A stretch of 55,076 nucleotides of DNA from positions 1-55,076 of the forward strand of contig JAJDZM010000158.1 in assembly GCA_022824615.1 (NCBI GenBank), written 5' to 3'. Positions 8,232 through 17,224 of this stretch are shown here, piece after piece (positions within the stretch are counted from its first letter, which is position 1; every line of letters starts with the position of its first letter). The position numbers and the translations under genes are program-made. Under the pieces are notes generated by a model. It did not search any database. It was not told the origin of the DNA and saw only the letters and a list, made by a program, of their open reading frames with translations. The DNA is from Candidatus Binatia bacterium (GTDB taxonomy: Bacteria > Desulfobacterota > Binatia > Bin18).

Positions 8232-8356
8232 TACCTCAGCCTCAAGATATTCCAACTCTTCGGACTCAGTCAGAATACCAGACTCGTAATGGAAGATACT
8301 GGTAAACGCAACAAACCGAGGGCGCCAACAGTTGTAGCTTCCTCCTTCTCTAATTT

Positions 8357-8370
8357 TGTCAGTTTTGACA
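8357..8370. promoter_or_regulatory. 14-bp dyad TGTCA-N4-TGACA, possible operator
   Basis: A perfect 5-bp inverted repeat with a 4-base spacer (GTTT) lies in the 200-base gap between the addiction-module antidote gene and the DUF433 gene. Antitoxins often bind such dyads to repress their own operon. Only the symmetry is seen; binding is inferred. Confidence 0.3.
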
Positions 8371-8431
8371 GAGAAAGAAGTGTAGCAGACATCTTTCTTG
8401 AGGGGCCACAGAGCGGAAATGCTTAATCGCA

Positions 8432-8752
8432 CTATTTTGCCGCTGTCATATCGAGCTTCCGTGGACTGAGCCGGTAGCCAAGGGCGTGCATGATGGCGTT
8501 GATACTCTCAAACTTCGGATTCCCCTTTTCTGAGAGCGCCTTCTGTAACCCCTTTCGGGACAGGCCGGCTTCGCGTGCGGTCGTCGTGATGCCTTTGACC
8601 TTACTTATAGTTCGCAACGACGCCAGTAGTGCACCGGTGTTCCCATCACGCGCGTACTCCTCAAAAATAACAGACATATACTCTTCCATCTCCTCGGGAT
8701 GGTCACGGAGATAGTCCGCTTCTACCGTGTCCAAGGTTTTCAGCTTTCGCAT
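8432..8752 (-). CDS. addiction-module antidote protein (HI1420-like, HTH)
   Basis: A 106-residue protein of the putative addiction-module antidote family (COG3636). The N-terminal half (LDTVEADYLRDHPEEMEEYM) is typical, followed by an HTH: TTTAREAGLSRKGLQKALSEKGNPKFESINAIMHALGYRL, seen here in shorter segments. It normally neutralises a RelE/HigB-type nuclease encoded just upstream. The ATG at 8752 gives the family's start; the frame upstream is not homologous. The expected toxin gene is reduced to a remnant (separate entry), so this looks like a solitary antidote that may persist as a small transcription regulator. Confidence 0.82.
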   Translation of the reverse strand: MRKLKTLDTVEADYLRDHPEEMEEYMSVIFEEYARDGNTGALLASLRTISKVKGITTTAREAGLSRKGLQKALSEKGNPKFESINAIMHALGYRLSPRKLDMTAAK

Positions 8753-8801
8753 GGCTCTGATAGTCTTTCCAGTACGTTTTCGCGTTTGCAATAGCGCCCC
8801 G
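8742..8801 (-). pseudogene. remnant of a HigB/RelE-type toxin C terminus
   Basis: In the frame one register from the antidote, the minus strand reads GAIANAKTYWKDYQSHAKA, which looks like the conserved C-terminal end of toxins paired with this antidote family (a residue pattern of the type AKxYWxDYxxH). Upstream the homologous residues are split among the other frames and there is no start or full domain, suggesting indels and loss of the rest of the gene. The similarity is judged by eye against remembered family patterns. Confidence 0.4.
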
Positions 8802-8912
8802 GAACATTGACAAGCAATAACAACATATTTTCCCCTCTCCCCGATCCTGCTACAACACATTCCAGAACAATTCGATCACGTTGCATTTTCCGCTACGCCA
8901 AGGAGGGAGCCC

Positions 8913-10367
8913 ATGTTGTCACACCAGACAGCCGAGCAGATTCACGCCAAACTGAGCCATCCGGTTATTGACTCGGACGGCCACTGGATCGAGTTTGAGC
9001 CGGCGGCCATAGACTATTTGCACGAGGTCGCGGGAGAGCGTGTGGCTGAGCGCTATAGCAAGGTCGCCAACCAGTTTGGCAACAAGAAATGGGCGGGTCT
9101 CTCCGAAGAGGAACGCAAGGACCGGCGTATGCTCCAGCCGGCCTGGTGGGGAGTGCCGACCAAGAATACGCGAGACCGCGCGACCGCGATGCTGCCCAAG
9201 CTGCTGTACGAGCGCCTGGATGAGCTTGGTATCGACTTTGGGGTGATCTATCCGACCGGAGGCGCGCTGTTTGCACCGTTTCTGCGCGATGATGAAGTGC
9301 GCCGGGCGGCCTGTCGTGCGTTTAATATGTATACGGCCGATCAGTTCAAGGGCCTGGAAGACCGCCTGACTCCGGCCGCGGTGGTACCGATGTTCACCCC
9401 GGAGGAGGCGATTGAAGAGCTGGAGTTCATCAAGAGCAAGGGCTTTAAGGTGGCCATGCTGTCGAGCCTCATCCGGCGTCAGGTTCCGGCGGTGGCACGC
9501 AAGGCGCCCGAGGCCGGCCGTTATGCCATCTGGCACGATACCCTGGGTATAGACAGCGCGCATGATTATGACCCGGTCTGGGCAAAATGCCTCGAAGTGG
9601 GTATCCCGCCCAGCTTTCACTCGGCCTCGTCAGGTATTGGCATGCGGGCCTCGATTTCCAATTTTGTGTACAACCACATCGGCCATTTTGCCCAGGCCGG
9701 AGAGGCGGTCTGCAAATCCATCTTCATGAACGGCGTGACGCGGCGTTTCCCGGAACTGCGCTTTGCCTTTTTAGAGGGCGGCGTGGGTTGGGCCTGCGGC
9801 CTGTACAGCGACCTCATCGGGCACTGGAAGATACGCAATCCCAAGGCCCTGGATAATGTGAACCCCGCCAATCTGAACCAGGAAATGCTGGTTGATTTGT
9901 TCCAGAAATACGGCTCGCCCGCGGCGATGGAAAAGCTGGGGCAGAAGGCGACGCAGGCCCATCTCGGCCTGCTCACCAAAGAGCCGGAGAAACTGGACGA
10001 TTTCGCGCCCTGCGAGATTGAGCGTGCCGAGGACATCCGCGACCTGTTCGTGCCGAATTTCTACTTTGGCTGCGAGGCCGACGACCCGCTGAACGCCTGG
10101 GCCTTCAACACCAAAGTCAATCCGTATGGGGCCAAGATCAATGCGCTGTTTGGCTCGGACATCGGTCACTTCGATGTGCCGGATATGGCCGGGGTGTTGC
10201 CCGAGGCGTATGAAAGCGTTGAAGACGGAGTGATGACGGACGATAATTTCAGGGATTTTGTGTTCGGAAATCCCGTCCGCTTCTGGAGCGCCGTCAACCC
10301 GGACTTCTTTAAGGGGACGGTGGTAGAGTCACAGGCGCGGGCGTTGGTGGCGGAGGGGGCTGCTTAG
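8913..10367 (+). CDS. amidohydrolase family protein (COG2159 type)
   Basis: A 484-residue metal-dependent hydrolase of the Amidohydro_2 group (TIM barrel). The N-terminal metal motif appears as DSDGHW at residues 20-25, and a late acidic residue in FGSDIGHFD near residue 410. Family members include decarboxylases and hydrolases of aromatic and other cyclic acids; the substrate here cannot be told. AAGGAGG lies 7 bases before the ATG. The gene converges with the MBL-fold gene that follows, their stops overlapping by 4 bases, and it shares this neighbourhood with a second amidohydrolase (11338-12438) and an acyl-CoA ligase, which suggests a degradative cluster. Confidence 0.85.
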   Translation: MLSHQTAEQIHAKLSHPVIDSDGHWIEFEPAAIDYLHEVAGERVAERYSKVANQFGNKKWAGLSEEERKDRRMLQPAWWGVPTKNTRDRATAMLPKLLYERLDELGIDFGVIYPTGGALFAPFLRDDEVRRAACRAFNMYTADQFKGLEDRLTPAAVVPMFTPEEAIEELEFIKSKGFKVAMLSSLIRRQVPAVARKAPEAGRYAIWHDTLGIDSAHDYDPVWAKCLEVGIPPSFHSASSGIGMRASISNFVYNHIGHFAQAGEAVCKSIFMNGVTRRFPELRFAFLEGGVGWACGLYSDLIGHWKIRNPKALDNVNPANLNQEMLVDLFQKYGSPAAMEKLGQKATQAHLGLLTKEPEKLDDFAPCEIERAEDIRDLFVPNFYFGCEADDPLNAWAFNTKVNPYGAKINALFGSDIGHFDVPDMAGVLPEAYESVEDGVMTDDNFRDFVFGNPVRFWSAVNPDFFKGTVVESQARALVAEGAA

Positions 10368-11323
10368 GTACAGCACCAATCCGGCTCACCCGCGGCGTGG
10401 TTGTGGCGTTCGGCCCGGAGTTGGCGCATGCCGTCCATCATACGCTGCCGGTCGATGGGTTGGTCGAGCTCGTTCTGAAACTCCTGGTAGAGCCGCATGA
10501 TGTTGGGCAGAATCCGCTCGGGCTCGCGCCAGCGGGCGTAGATGCCGAGCTTCACGTCGCGGGCGGCTTCTTCGGGGCTCATACCGAGCTGAAAACGTTT
10601 CTTGGCCTCGCGCCGGACGAGCATGAGGTAGGAGCGCATTTCGCGCAGTTCTTTTTTACCGCCAAGCGGACCGTGCCCCGGCACGATGAGGTCCACGTCC
10701 ATCTTCAAGATCCGGTCGGCAACCTTGATCCAATTGCCGACATGCCCCTGGAAGGCCAGGGGCGTGACATAGTAAAAAGCCAAGTCCCCGGCAAAAAGAA
10801 TCTTGTCTTTGGGCAAATAGACAAAGGCGTCGCCAAAGGTGTGGGCCGGTCCGAGATGGCGCAGTTCCACGTCCCGTCCAGACTGGTGGAAGACCAGCCG
10901 GTCTTCAAAGGTCAGGTCCGGGACTTTGGGTTTGAGCTTGAAGAACTCCTTGGCAAAACGGGGAATGCGCTGCTGGAGCTGTTTGACGGGTATGCCTTCC
11001 CGGACCTGTTCGTCGCGACAAAAGGTGTGGCTGATGACCTGGGCATCGCGAAAGAGAAAATTACCACCGCTATGATCGACGTGATGGTGGGTGTTGACCA
11101 GCCGGGAGACCGGCCGTTTCGTCACCTTCTTAATCGCCCCGAGAAAGCGGGTGGTCATGGACGGAACCATGAGGGCGTCAATGGCCATAACGCCTTCACG
11201 GTCCAGCAACAGGCCGGCGTTGCTGACACCCAGTTCCCCGTACGCCTGAATATAGGCGTAGACTTTTGGCGCGACCTCCTCGATCCCCGTCCGCCAGCCT
11301 GCGGGAGTGATGTAGTCATGCAT
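10364..11323 (-). CDS. MBL-fold metallo-hydrolase
   Basis: A 319-residue metallo-beta-lactamase-fold hydrolase with a complete binuclear metal signature. THHHVDHSGG lies near residues 76-83, LGPAHTFGD further on, the Asp in FAGDLAFYY, and a late VPGHGPLGG near residue 213. No signal peptide is apparent, so it is probably cytoplasmic, unlike the other MBL gene at 2036-3649. Relatives hydrolyse esters, thioesters and lactones. It is on the same strand as, and 14 bases after, the amidohydrolase at 11338-12438, so the two are probably cotranscribed and may act on the same substrate. Confidence 0.85.
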   Translation of the reverse strand: MHDYITPAGWRTGIEEVAPKVYAYIQAYGELGVSNAGLLLDREGVMAIDALMVPSMTTRFLGAIKKVTKRPVSRLVNTHHHVDHSGGNFLFRDAQVISHTFCRDEQVREGIPVKQLQQRIPRFAKEFFKLKPKVPDLTFEDRLVFHQSGRDVELRHLGPAHTFGDAFVYLPKDKILFAGDLAFYYVTPLAFQGHVGNWIKVADRILKMDVDLIVPGHGPLGGKKELREMRSYLMLVRREAKKRFQLGMSPEEAARDVKLGIYARWREPERILPNIMRLYQEFQNELDQPIDRQRMMDGMRQLRAERHNHAAGEPDWCCT

Positions 11324-11337
11324 AGGGCCACCCGCGT

Positions 11338-12438
11338 TTAGAGGTTGAATAGACGGGCAGCATTCTCGCTCAGGATTTTCTTCTTCAGCCCGTCCGATAT
11401 ATCCGTCCGCTCATAGATGGCTTTGACCGAATCCGGGCACATGCAGTCCCAGTGCGAGTAGTCCGAGGCATAGATCAGGCGCTCTTCCCCGATTAGTTGG
11501 GCCACGAACGGAATGGTCTTTTCGTCCGGCTCGACCGCGAAGAAGCAGTTCTCGCTCGTAATCCAGTCCTCGGGGCTGCGCTGCTGCCAGGGCATTTGCT
11601 GCGGCAATAATTCATAGTGCTCGTGGAGCCGGTCCATCATCCACGGGACCCAGCCGGCGCCGGCTTCCATAAAGGCCACCTTCAGCTTCGGGAAGCGCTC
11701 CAAAATCCCCCCGGTGGTAAACGAAGCCGCGGCCAGCATGGTATCGAGCGAATAAAAGGCGTGCTTGAACACGTAGCGATCGAATCGATCGACACCCGCG
11801 GAGTTGGTTGAGATGATATGCGCGCAAATGGGGACACCGAGACCCTGGGCTTCTTCCCAAATCGGATCAAACTCGGCTTCGTGCAAGAGCTTGCCACCGA
11901 AATTCGTCAGGACCTGGACACCGACCATGCCCAGTTGTTCGACCGTCCGTCTGATTTCGACCCGAGCCGCCTCGGGGTCCTGCATGGGAATCATGGCGAT
12001 GCCTTTGAGGCGGTCGGCGTAGGGTTTGCAGTATTCGGCCAGCCAGTTGTTATAGGCGACGGAGACGGCCATACCCAGGCCGGGGTCTTCAATTGATGCG
12101 GCGGCACCGAGGCCGATGAAGGTCCCGAACAGGACGGCGATGTCGATTCCTTCGAGATCCATATCAGGGATACGCTTGTGCGGGTCCTGCATCCCCGCTC
12201 GGTCCCAGCCCCATTGGTGGTCGGGTTTCTTGGGCTCGGGCCACATGCCGAGTCGGCCATAGAAATCACGCCGGCTGGGCCACATTTTGCCCTCAACCAC
12301 CAGATGCTTACGACCATCAGGGTAGCTCACCCAACAGGGAGCATCCTTGTGATAGCGCTCGGGCAGTAACTCAACCCAGTTGACAGCCTTTTCATCGACG
12401 TGTCCATCGGCATCAATGACAGTATATCCAGGTCGCAT
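11338..12438 (-). CDS. amidohydrolase family protein (COG2159 type)
   Basis: A 366-residue Amidohydro_2 protein. The first metal motif is DADGHVDE at residues 9-16 and the C-terminal catalytic Asp is in YASDYSHWDC near residue 332. The central barrel includes the conserved FMEAGAGWVPWMMDRLHEHY segment characteristic of this group. It is shorter than its relative at 8913-10367, with which it shares the fold but not close identity. Transcription order is acyl-CoA ligase, this gene, MBL hydrolase, all minus strand with gaps of 36 and 14 bases, consistent with an operon for breaking down an organic acid or lactone. Substrate unknown. Confidence 0.86.
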   Translation of the reverse strand: MRPGYTVIDADGHVDEKAVNWVELLPERYHKDAPCWVSYPDGRKHLVVEGKMWPSRRDFYGRLGMWPEPKKPDHQWGWDRAGMQDPHKRIPDMDLEGIDIAVLFGTFIGLGAAASIEDPGLGMAVSVAYNNWLAEYCKPYADRLKGIAMIPMQDPEAARVEIRRTVEQLGMVGVQVLTNFGGKLLHEAEFDPIWEEAQGLGVPICAHIISTNSAGVDRFDRYVFKHAFYSLDTMLAAASFTTGGILERFPKLKVAFMEAGAGWVPWMMDRLHEHYELLPQQMPWQQRSPEDWITSENCFFAVEPDEKTIPFVAQLIGEERLIYASDYSHWDCMCPDSVKAIYERTDISDGLKKKILSENAARLFNL

Positions 12439-12474
12439 GTTTCCCTCCTCTGTCTTTTTCTTTCCGGCTGCTCG

Positions 12475-14661
12475 CTAGGGCGTATCATAACGCCGCCGAA
12501 ATTCCGCATACTCTATCATGGCCCGGAGCGCAGCAACCGCTCGATGGGCGCTGGGGTAGCACACACGACCGGCTGCGCGGACAGCCAGGGGGCCGGCATT
12601 GTCGTAGTCCCAAGCAGTGTAGACGAGTTCGGTGGTCGTGAGGACGGGTTTCTTATGCTTGTCTGAAGCTTCGGCCGCGGCTTCGGCATAGCGTCGCTCC
12701 TGGTTTTCGTGAAATCCGGCCATACGCTCCAGGCCGTAGTCCGGATAGAATGCCCCACCCTTAAAGCCGTGGGCGGTTGCGGCCTGGATACCCAGACCGA
12801 GGTGCAGCACCGCATCGACCTCGGGGTGCCCGCACACGAGGTCAAGGACCTGAGGAACCGTATCCCGGGTCTCGCCGCCCGCCAGATCAATCGGATTATT
12901 GTGGCTCCAGCGGGCCGGGACCAGGGTACTAATCGTCTCGACGAGGTCTTGGGGGAGGGGAATGAGGGTGAGCCCGGCCTGGGCGCAGGCATCCGCGGTC
13001 AGAACCCCCCAGCCGCCAACGGTGGTAAAGACCACAACTCGTCTGCCCTTGGGCAGCGGCTGGGTCACCAGGGTCGCCGCCCATTCAAAGGCATGTTCGA
13101 TCGTCGGTGCCCGCAATATGCCAAACTGACGACACAGCCCGTCAAAGACCCGGTCGTCCGTCGCCAGCGAACCGGTATGCGATAAGGCCGCCCGCTGCCC
13201 CTCTGCTGCAGCGCCACCTTTCACCAGCACCAGCGGCTTGCGCCGGGTGAGACTGCGGACTGCGTCAATAAAATGAGGACCGTCAGGCACGCCTTCAAGA
13301 TAGGCCAGCACGGCATCGGTTTCCGGGTCGGCCGTAAAATATTCCAGATAATCGGCGATATTCGTGTGGGCGGAGTTGCCGGCAGAAACCGCCTTGCTCA
13401 CGCCGACTCCGGTCTGGACAGAGTAGTTCAAGAAGGCTGATAACAGATTCCCGCTCTGACTCACAACGGACAGGCGACCCGCCGGAGGATACGGCGCCAC
13501 AATTTGGGCGCACATTGACGCCGGCGTCGAGATCACCCCTTGGCCATTCGGCCCGGCCAGCAGCATGCCAAGCTCCTGGGCGGTTTTGGCGAGTTCGTTT
13601 TCCAGGCGGCGGCCCTCCTCTCCGGCCTCCCTATATCCCCCACTGGCGACAAAGGCGGCCCGCACGCCGATCTTGGCACAGGAACGCAGCAGTTCGACGT
13701 TGGCCGCAGCAGGGGTACATACAAAGACGAGATCGGCCTTATCCGGCGGAATCTCCTCTACCGTCCGATAGGTGGGTTGGCCGAGAATCTCCGCGCCGTC
13801 ACGATTGACTGGAAATATTTCGCCCTGATAGCCGAAGCGTCTGAGGTTGTGCAAAGAGACAAACCCGAATTTTCCTGGATGGGAGGACGCCCCGGCAACG
13901 ATCACACCGCGCGGGTGAAACAGGGGACGGAAGCGTTCCAGGATCTCTTCAGAGGCACGCCGCTGAACCGCTGGTCCGGTGTGGGCTGTCGGATTCGTGA
14001 CGATCAGGGCATCAACCGCAATGGGTTTTCCGTTGACAACGATCAACGGGTTCACGTCCACACTCTCGATATCGGGCCGTTCGACGGCCAGACGGCCCAG
14101 CCCAACCAGGATATCGGCCAGGGCATCGAGATCAACCGGCTCCTCGCCACGAAACGGTTGGATGACAAGATGTTTGAACCGCATTCCCTCAGCCATGGCT
14201 CTCGCCTGAGTGTGGGAGAGCGGTGCCAGGGCAAAGACCGCATCACCGAGCGCTTCGGTCAGAACACCGCCAAGACCCAGGAGGACGCACGGACCGAATT
14301 GAGGGTCACGGACCATACCGGCGATCAACTCTCTCCGCCCGGCAACCATCTCAGCAACGAGCAGACCGACTTCCCCATCTTCATCCCGACGTCGCGCCCA
14401 CAGCTCGCGCGCCGCCCGCTCAACAGCCTGGGCCGTATCAAGTCCGAGGCGGACGAGCTGCCGTTCGGTCTTATGAGCGATACGCGGCCCGCACAGTTTC
14501 ACTACAACGGGAAGCCCTATCTCCGCGGCTGCGCTGCCTGCCTCGGACGGGTCTTGGACGAGGACTTCTCGAGAAACCGTGCCCCCGTATCCGGCAATCA
14601 CACGCTTTGATTCATACTCGGACAGGGTCGATGTGGGCGGCTCGGTCGAACGTTTCATCAC
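12475..14661 (-). CDS. acyl-CoA ligase, ADP-forming (fused ATP-grasp and CoA-binding domains)
   Basis: A 728-residue member of the ADP-forming acetyl/acyl-CoA synthetase superfamily. The domain order is beta-alpha: an ATP-grasp domain first (about 1-235, GLPVVVKLCGPRIAHKTE and DVNPLIVVNGKPIAVDALI), then a CoA-binding Rossmann domain (about 250-380, FHPRGVIVAGAS) and the succinyl-CoA-ligase-like domains with the phosphohistidine motif LSHTGSLA near residue 493. It would interconvert acyl-CoA, ADP and phosphate with acid, ATP and CoA. Which acid is unknown. The amidohydrolase and MBL genes downstream on the same strand suggest it activates or releases an intermediate of the same route. Confidence 0.85.
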   Translation of the reverse strand: MMKRSTEPPTSTLSEYESKRVIAGYGGTVSREVLVQDPSEAGSAAAEIGLPVVVKLCGPRIAHKTERQLVRLGLDTAQAVERAARELWARRRDEDGEVGLLVAEMVAGRRELIAGMVRDPQFGPCVLLGLGGVLTEALGDAVFALAPLSHTQARAMAEGMRFKHLVIQPFRGEEPVDLDALADILVGLGRLAVERPDIESVDVNPLIVVNGKPIAVDALIVTNPTAHTGPAVQRRASEEILERFRPLFHPRGVIVAGASSHPGKFGFVSLHNLRRFGYQGEIFPVNRDGAEILGQPTYRTVEEIPPDKADLVFVCTPAAANVELLRSCAKIGVRAAFVASGGYREAGEEGRRLENELAKTAQELGMLLAGPNGQGVISTPASMCAQIVAPYPPAGRLSVVSQSGNLLSAFLNYSVQTGVGVSKAVSAGNSAHTNIADYLEYFTADPETDAVLAYLEGVPDGPHFIDAVRSLTRRKPLVLVKGGAAAEGQRAALSHTGSLATDDRVFDGLCRQFGILRAPTIEHAFEWAATLVTQPLPKGRRVVVFTTVGGWGVLTADACAQAGLTLIPLPQDLVETISTLVPARWSHNNPIDLAGGETRDTVPQVLDLVCGHPEVDAVLHLGLGIQAATAHGFKGGAFYPDYGLERMAGFHENQERRYAEAAAEASDKHKKPVLTTTELVYTAWDYDNAGPLAVRAAGRVCYPSAHRAVAALRAMIEYAEFRRRYDTP

Positions 14662-14856
14662 GGTACGGTTACTCCTTCTGGTCAGTCGTGTCCGCGCCTC
14701 GCCATAATGACCAAAGCGAACGGGCCTGAAAAGTACGGGATATTAGCATACGCCGGTCTGCTCGGGCAGGCGTCAGCAGGTCAGGGTCTTGAGGGGTTGC
14801 TTTCACATAAGTGAGGCATTAGTTATTGTTGACTCCGCAGACTCAAAGGGGACAGC

Positions 14857-15759
14857 GTGAACGCTTCGGTCAGGCTTATTGAACAAGTGGTTCCTTCGAC
14901 GGTTGCCATTCAGGTCACCGTTCCCTCACAGCACCATTCCGCCCAACTGTTAGGCACTGAGCGTATGGGGTCCGGGGCGGTGGTGAGCCCGGATGGCTAT
15001 ATTCTGACCGTCAATTATATTGCTATTGGCGCGTCTCAGGTCCAGGTCAACATGATTGATAACACCCAGCTCGAAGCTGAGGTGGTGGCCCAGGATTTTG
15101 CGAGCGGTATTGCCGTACTCAAAGTCTCCCAAGCCGGTTTTCCCGCTATTCCCCTTCAGCCTTCCACCGCGCTGCACGCGGGCGATGAGGTTTTCCTGGT
15201 CGCCAGTGCGGGAGAAGAAAATGGCCGGCGGGTGAATGGCGGCGGACTCACCTCGGTTTCCCATTTTGATGCCTACTGGGAGTATAGCCTGGATCGGGCG
15301 TTGACGAGCACGGCGATGAACCCGGGCTTAGGCGGCGGTCCCATGTTCGATATGCGCGGCCGCATGGTCGGCGTCGTTTCTCTCAATCTCAATGAAATTG
15401 GAAAGTTTTCCCTAGCTATTCCGGTTGAGCACTTCACCGAACACCAGGACGAACTCCTGCGCTATGGACGGCGGGTCACCCGGCCCTCCCGCGCCTGGAT
15501 CGGCATGTACTCGTATACGGTCAAAGAGCATCTCGTTATCGCCGGCCTTCTGCCCGATGGTCCGGGAGCCAAATCGGGGCTGAAATCCGGGGATGTCATC
15601 CTCGCTATCGACGAGAAGGAAATAGCCGACCGCCGCGCCTTTTATGAACAACTCTGGAGCCGGCCCGCCGGCGAGACCGTTCTGTTCCGTGTCTTTCGGA
15701 ATAATGCCGTTCAGAGTGTTCCGGTCGTTTCCGGCAATGTCGAGGAATTTTTCGGCTAA
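14857..15759 (+). CDS. HtrA/DegP-like protein with all three catalytic residues lost, plus PDZ domain
   Basis: A 300-residue trypsin-fold protein of the S1C type followed by a PDZ domain (about 215-290, GLKSGDVILAIDEKEIAD). The fold signatures are clear, but the active site is not. The HtrA TNNHV motif reads TVNYI (Tyr54 for His), D-LAVLK reads SGIAVLK (Gly84 for Asp) and GNSGGP reads GLGGGP (Gly159 for Ser). There is no signal peptide and an in-frame stop lies 25 bases before the GTG start, so it appears cytoplasmic. The start follows AAAGGGG. It may serve as a peptide-binding or chaperone-like pseudoprotease. The reading frame is intact over its full length, which argues against simple decay. 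Confidence 0.85.
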   Translation: MNASVRLIEQVVPSTVAIQVTVPSQHHSAQLLGTERMGSGAVVSPDGYILTVNYIAIGASQVQVNMIDNTQLEAEVVAQDFASGIAVLKVSQAGFPAIPLQPSTALHAGDEVFLVASAGEENGRRVNGGGLTSVSHFDAYWEYSLDRALTSTAMNPGLGGGPMFDMRGRMVGVVSLNLNEIGKFSLAIPVEHFTEHQDELLRYGRRVTRPSRAWIGMYSYTVKEHLVIAGLLPDGPGAKSGLKSGDVILAIDEKEIADRRAFYEQLWSRPAGETVLFRVFRNNAVQSVPVVSGNVEEFFG

Positions 15760-16249
15760 GCGCCATTCCTGTCAGCAACCGTCCGTCGGAGTTCTCCCCT
15801 ACCCTGTAGGCTTCCTCCTTTATTGCAGCAGGAAAGCCATTCAAGAGTGAAAGTGTGGTTTTCCAAAAGTCCGGGACCATTTTCCCCCAGAACCCGAGAA
15901 ATCGCAAAATATTTCACGATCATTTCCCTCAAAAATCCCTAAAAGTCTGGTAATAGCAGTATTTTAGGCGTTTTTTCACACGATAGAAAATTTCACGCAC
16001 TTTTCATATAATTTCACCGAAAATCAGGCTTAAATGGGCCTTAAACGGGGATTAGGATGGCCTTTGGGGGGGATGATATACCTATTTCCCCAAGAATAAG
16101 GGGAAAATAGATGTATATAAAATATACTGAAGATGGGGCACTTATGAGTCCAGAAACCAAGGAAGAGGTCAGCGGTCTACATGCCTTGCCATAGTAGAAC
16201 GGAGTTTTTCCACTAAACTTGGGACTCCTATTAAAGGAATCAATGGACG
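15760..16249. other. 490-base gap, AT-rich left edge of the restriction-modification insert
   Basis: No convincing gene. Base composition shifts to AT-rich from about 15880. Seen here: four copies of TTTCAC (15912, 15974, 15991, 16012), a TATAAT at 16007-16012 without a good -35, and a hairpin TTTCCCC (16085-16091) / GGGGAAA (16100-16106) before a TATATAAAATATA stretch. These may be the promoter and control sites of the methyltransferase operon. A 27-codon frame at 16110-16193 is too short to credit. Confidence 0.5.
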
Positions 16250-17224
16250 ATGAAAGAGAGGGCCTCAAAGAATAGGACGCTAACCTGTACCCCGACTGAT
16301 ATCAAACGCCTGTCCAGTCAAATCCTCTCAGCCGAGAAGCCCGTAGGAAAAGACGAGATAGAAAACAGAGTCATCTGCGGCAATACGCTTGATGTCGTGC
16401 CACATCTACCTACCAATTTTGTTGATTTGCTCATCCTGGACCCGCCCTATAATCTTTCTAAGAACTACAACGGCGCTCCATTTAAGGAGAAGGGGAAGCG
16501 AGAATATCAGAGATGGTTTCAGCGTGTCCTCGAAGCCTTAAAACCGACCCTGAAATCGAGTGCAACCGTGTACGTATGCGCTGACTGGAGGACTTCTGTT
16601 CTGATAGCACCTCTCCTTGAATCACAACTTCATATTCGTAATCGTATTACGTGGGAGAGGGAAAAAGGGCGTGGAGCGAAGACAAACTGGAAAAATAATA
16701 CGGAAGATATATGGTTCTGTACCGTATCGGACTCATATTATTTCAATGTTGACGCCGTTAAGCTCAAGCGCAAGGTTATTGCTCCCTATACCGCGGACGG
16801 CAAGCCAAAAGACTGGCAGCCAGAAGAGCACGGTAACTATCGCCTGACTCACCCGTCAAACATTTGGACGGACATTACTGTACCGTTTTGGTCCATGCCT
16901 GAGAACACGGACCATCCGACTCAGAAGCCCGAGAAACTTCTCGCGAAGCTTATTCTTGCCAGCTCAAGAGAAACCGATTTCATTCTTGATCCATTTCTTG
17001 GCAGTGGCACAACAGCGGTCGTTGCCCGAAAGTTAGGCCGACGTTTTTGTGGTATAGAACTGAATCGAGAATACTGCTGTTGGACGTTGAAACGCCTCGA
17101 ACGTGCCGCTGATGACCCGACTATTCAGGGGTATACGGGAGGCGTCTTCTGGGAAAGAAACTCACTGAGCGATCAGGCGAAATCAGGCGTGTCTCGTATA
17201 CAACAGAAAGAGCTTTTCTTATGA
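16250..17224 (+). CDS. DNA methyltransferase of a type II restriction-modification system (beta-class amino-MTase)
   Basis: A 324-residue N6-adenine/N4-cytosine methyltransferase. The catalytic motif IV, DPPYNLSKNY, is at residues 64-73 and the AdoMet-binding motif I, DPFLGSGTTAV, near 246-256. This order (catalytic motif before AdoMet motif) defines the beta class. HPTQKPEKLLAKLI, the motif X segment, directly precedes motif I. The start at 16250 is preceded by AAAGGA; the ATG at 16243 closes after ten codons. The gene ends in an ATGA overlap with the endonuclease gene, so methylase and nuclease are coupled. The recognition sequence cannot be inferred. Base composition is AT-richer than the flanks, consistent with acquisition. 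Confidence 0.9.
   Translation: MKERASKNRTLTCTPTDIKRLSSQILSAEKPVGKDEIENRVICGNTLDVVPHLPTNFVDLLILDPPYNLSKNYNGAPFKEKGKREYQRWFQRVLEALKPTLKSSATVYVCADWRTSVLIAPLLESQLHIRNRITWEREKGRGAKTNWKNNTEDIWFCTVSDSYYFNVDAVKLKRKVIAPYTADGKPKDWQPEEHGNYRLTHPSNIWTDITVPFWSMPENTDHPTQKPEKLLAKLILASSRETDFILDPFLGSGTTAVVARKLGRRFCGIELNREYCCWTLKRLERAADDPTIQGYTGGVFWERNSLSDQAKSGVSRIQQKELFL

Noticed and set aside
16110-16193. A 27-codon frame with an AAGGGG before it
   Set aside because: Too short to support without homologs, and it lies in a region likely to be a promoter.
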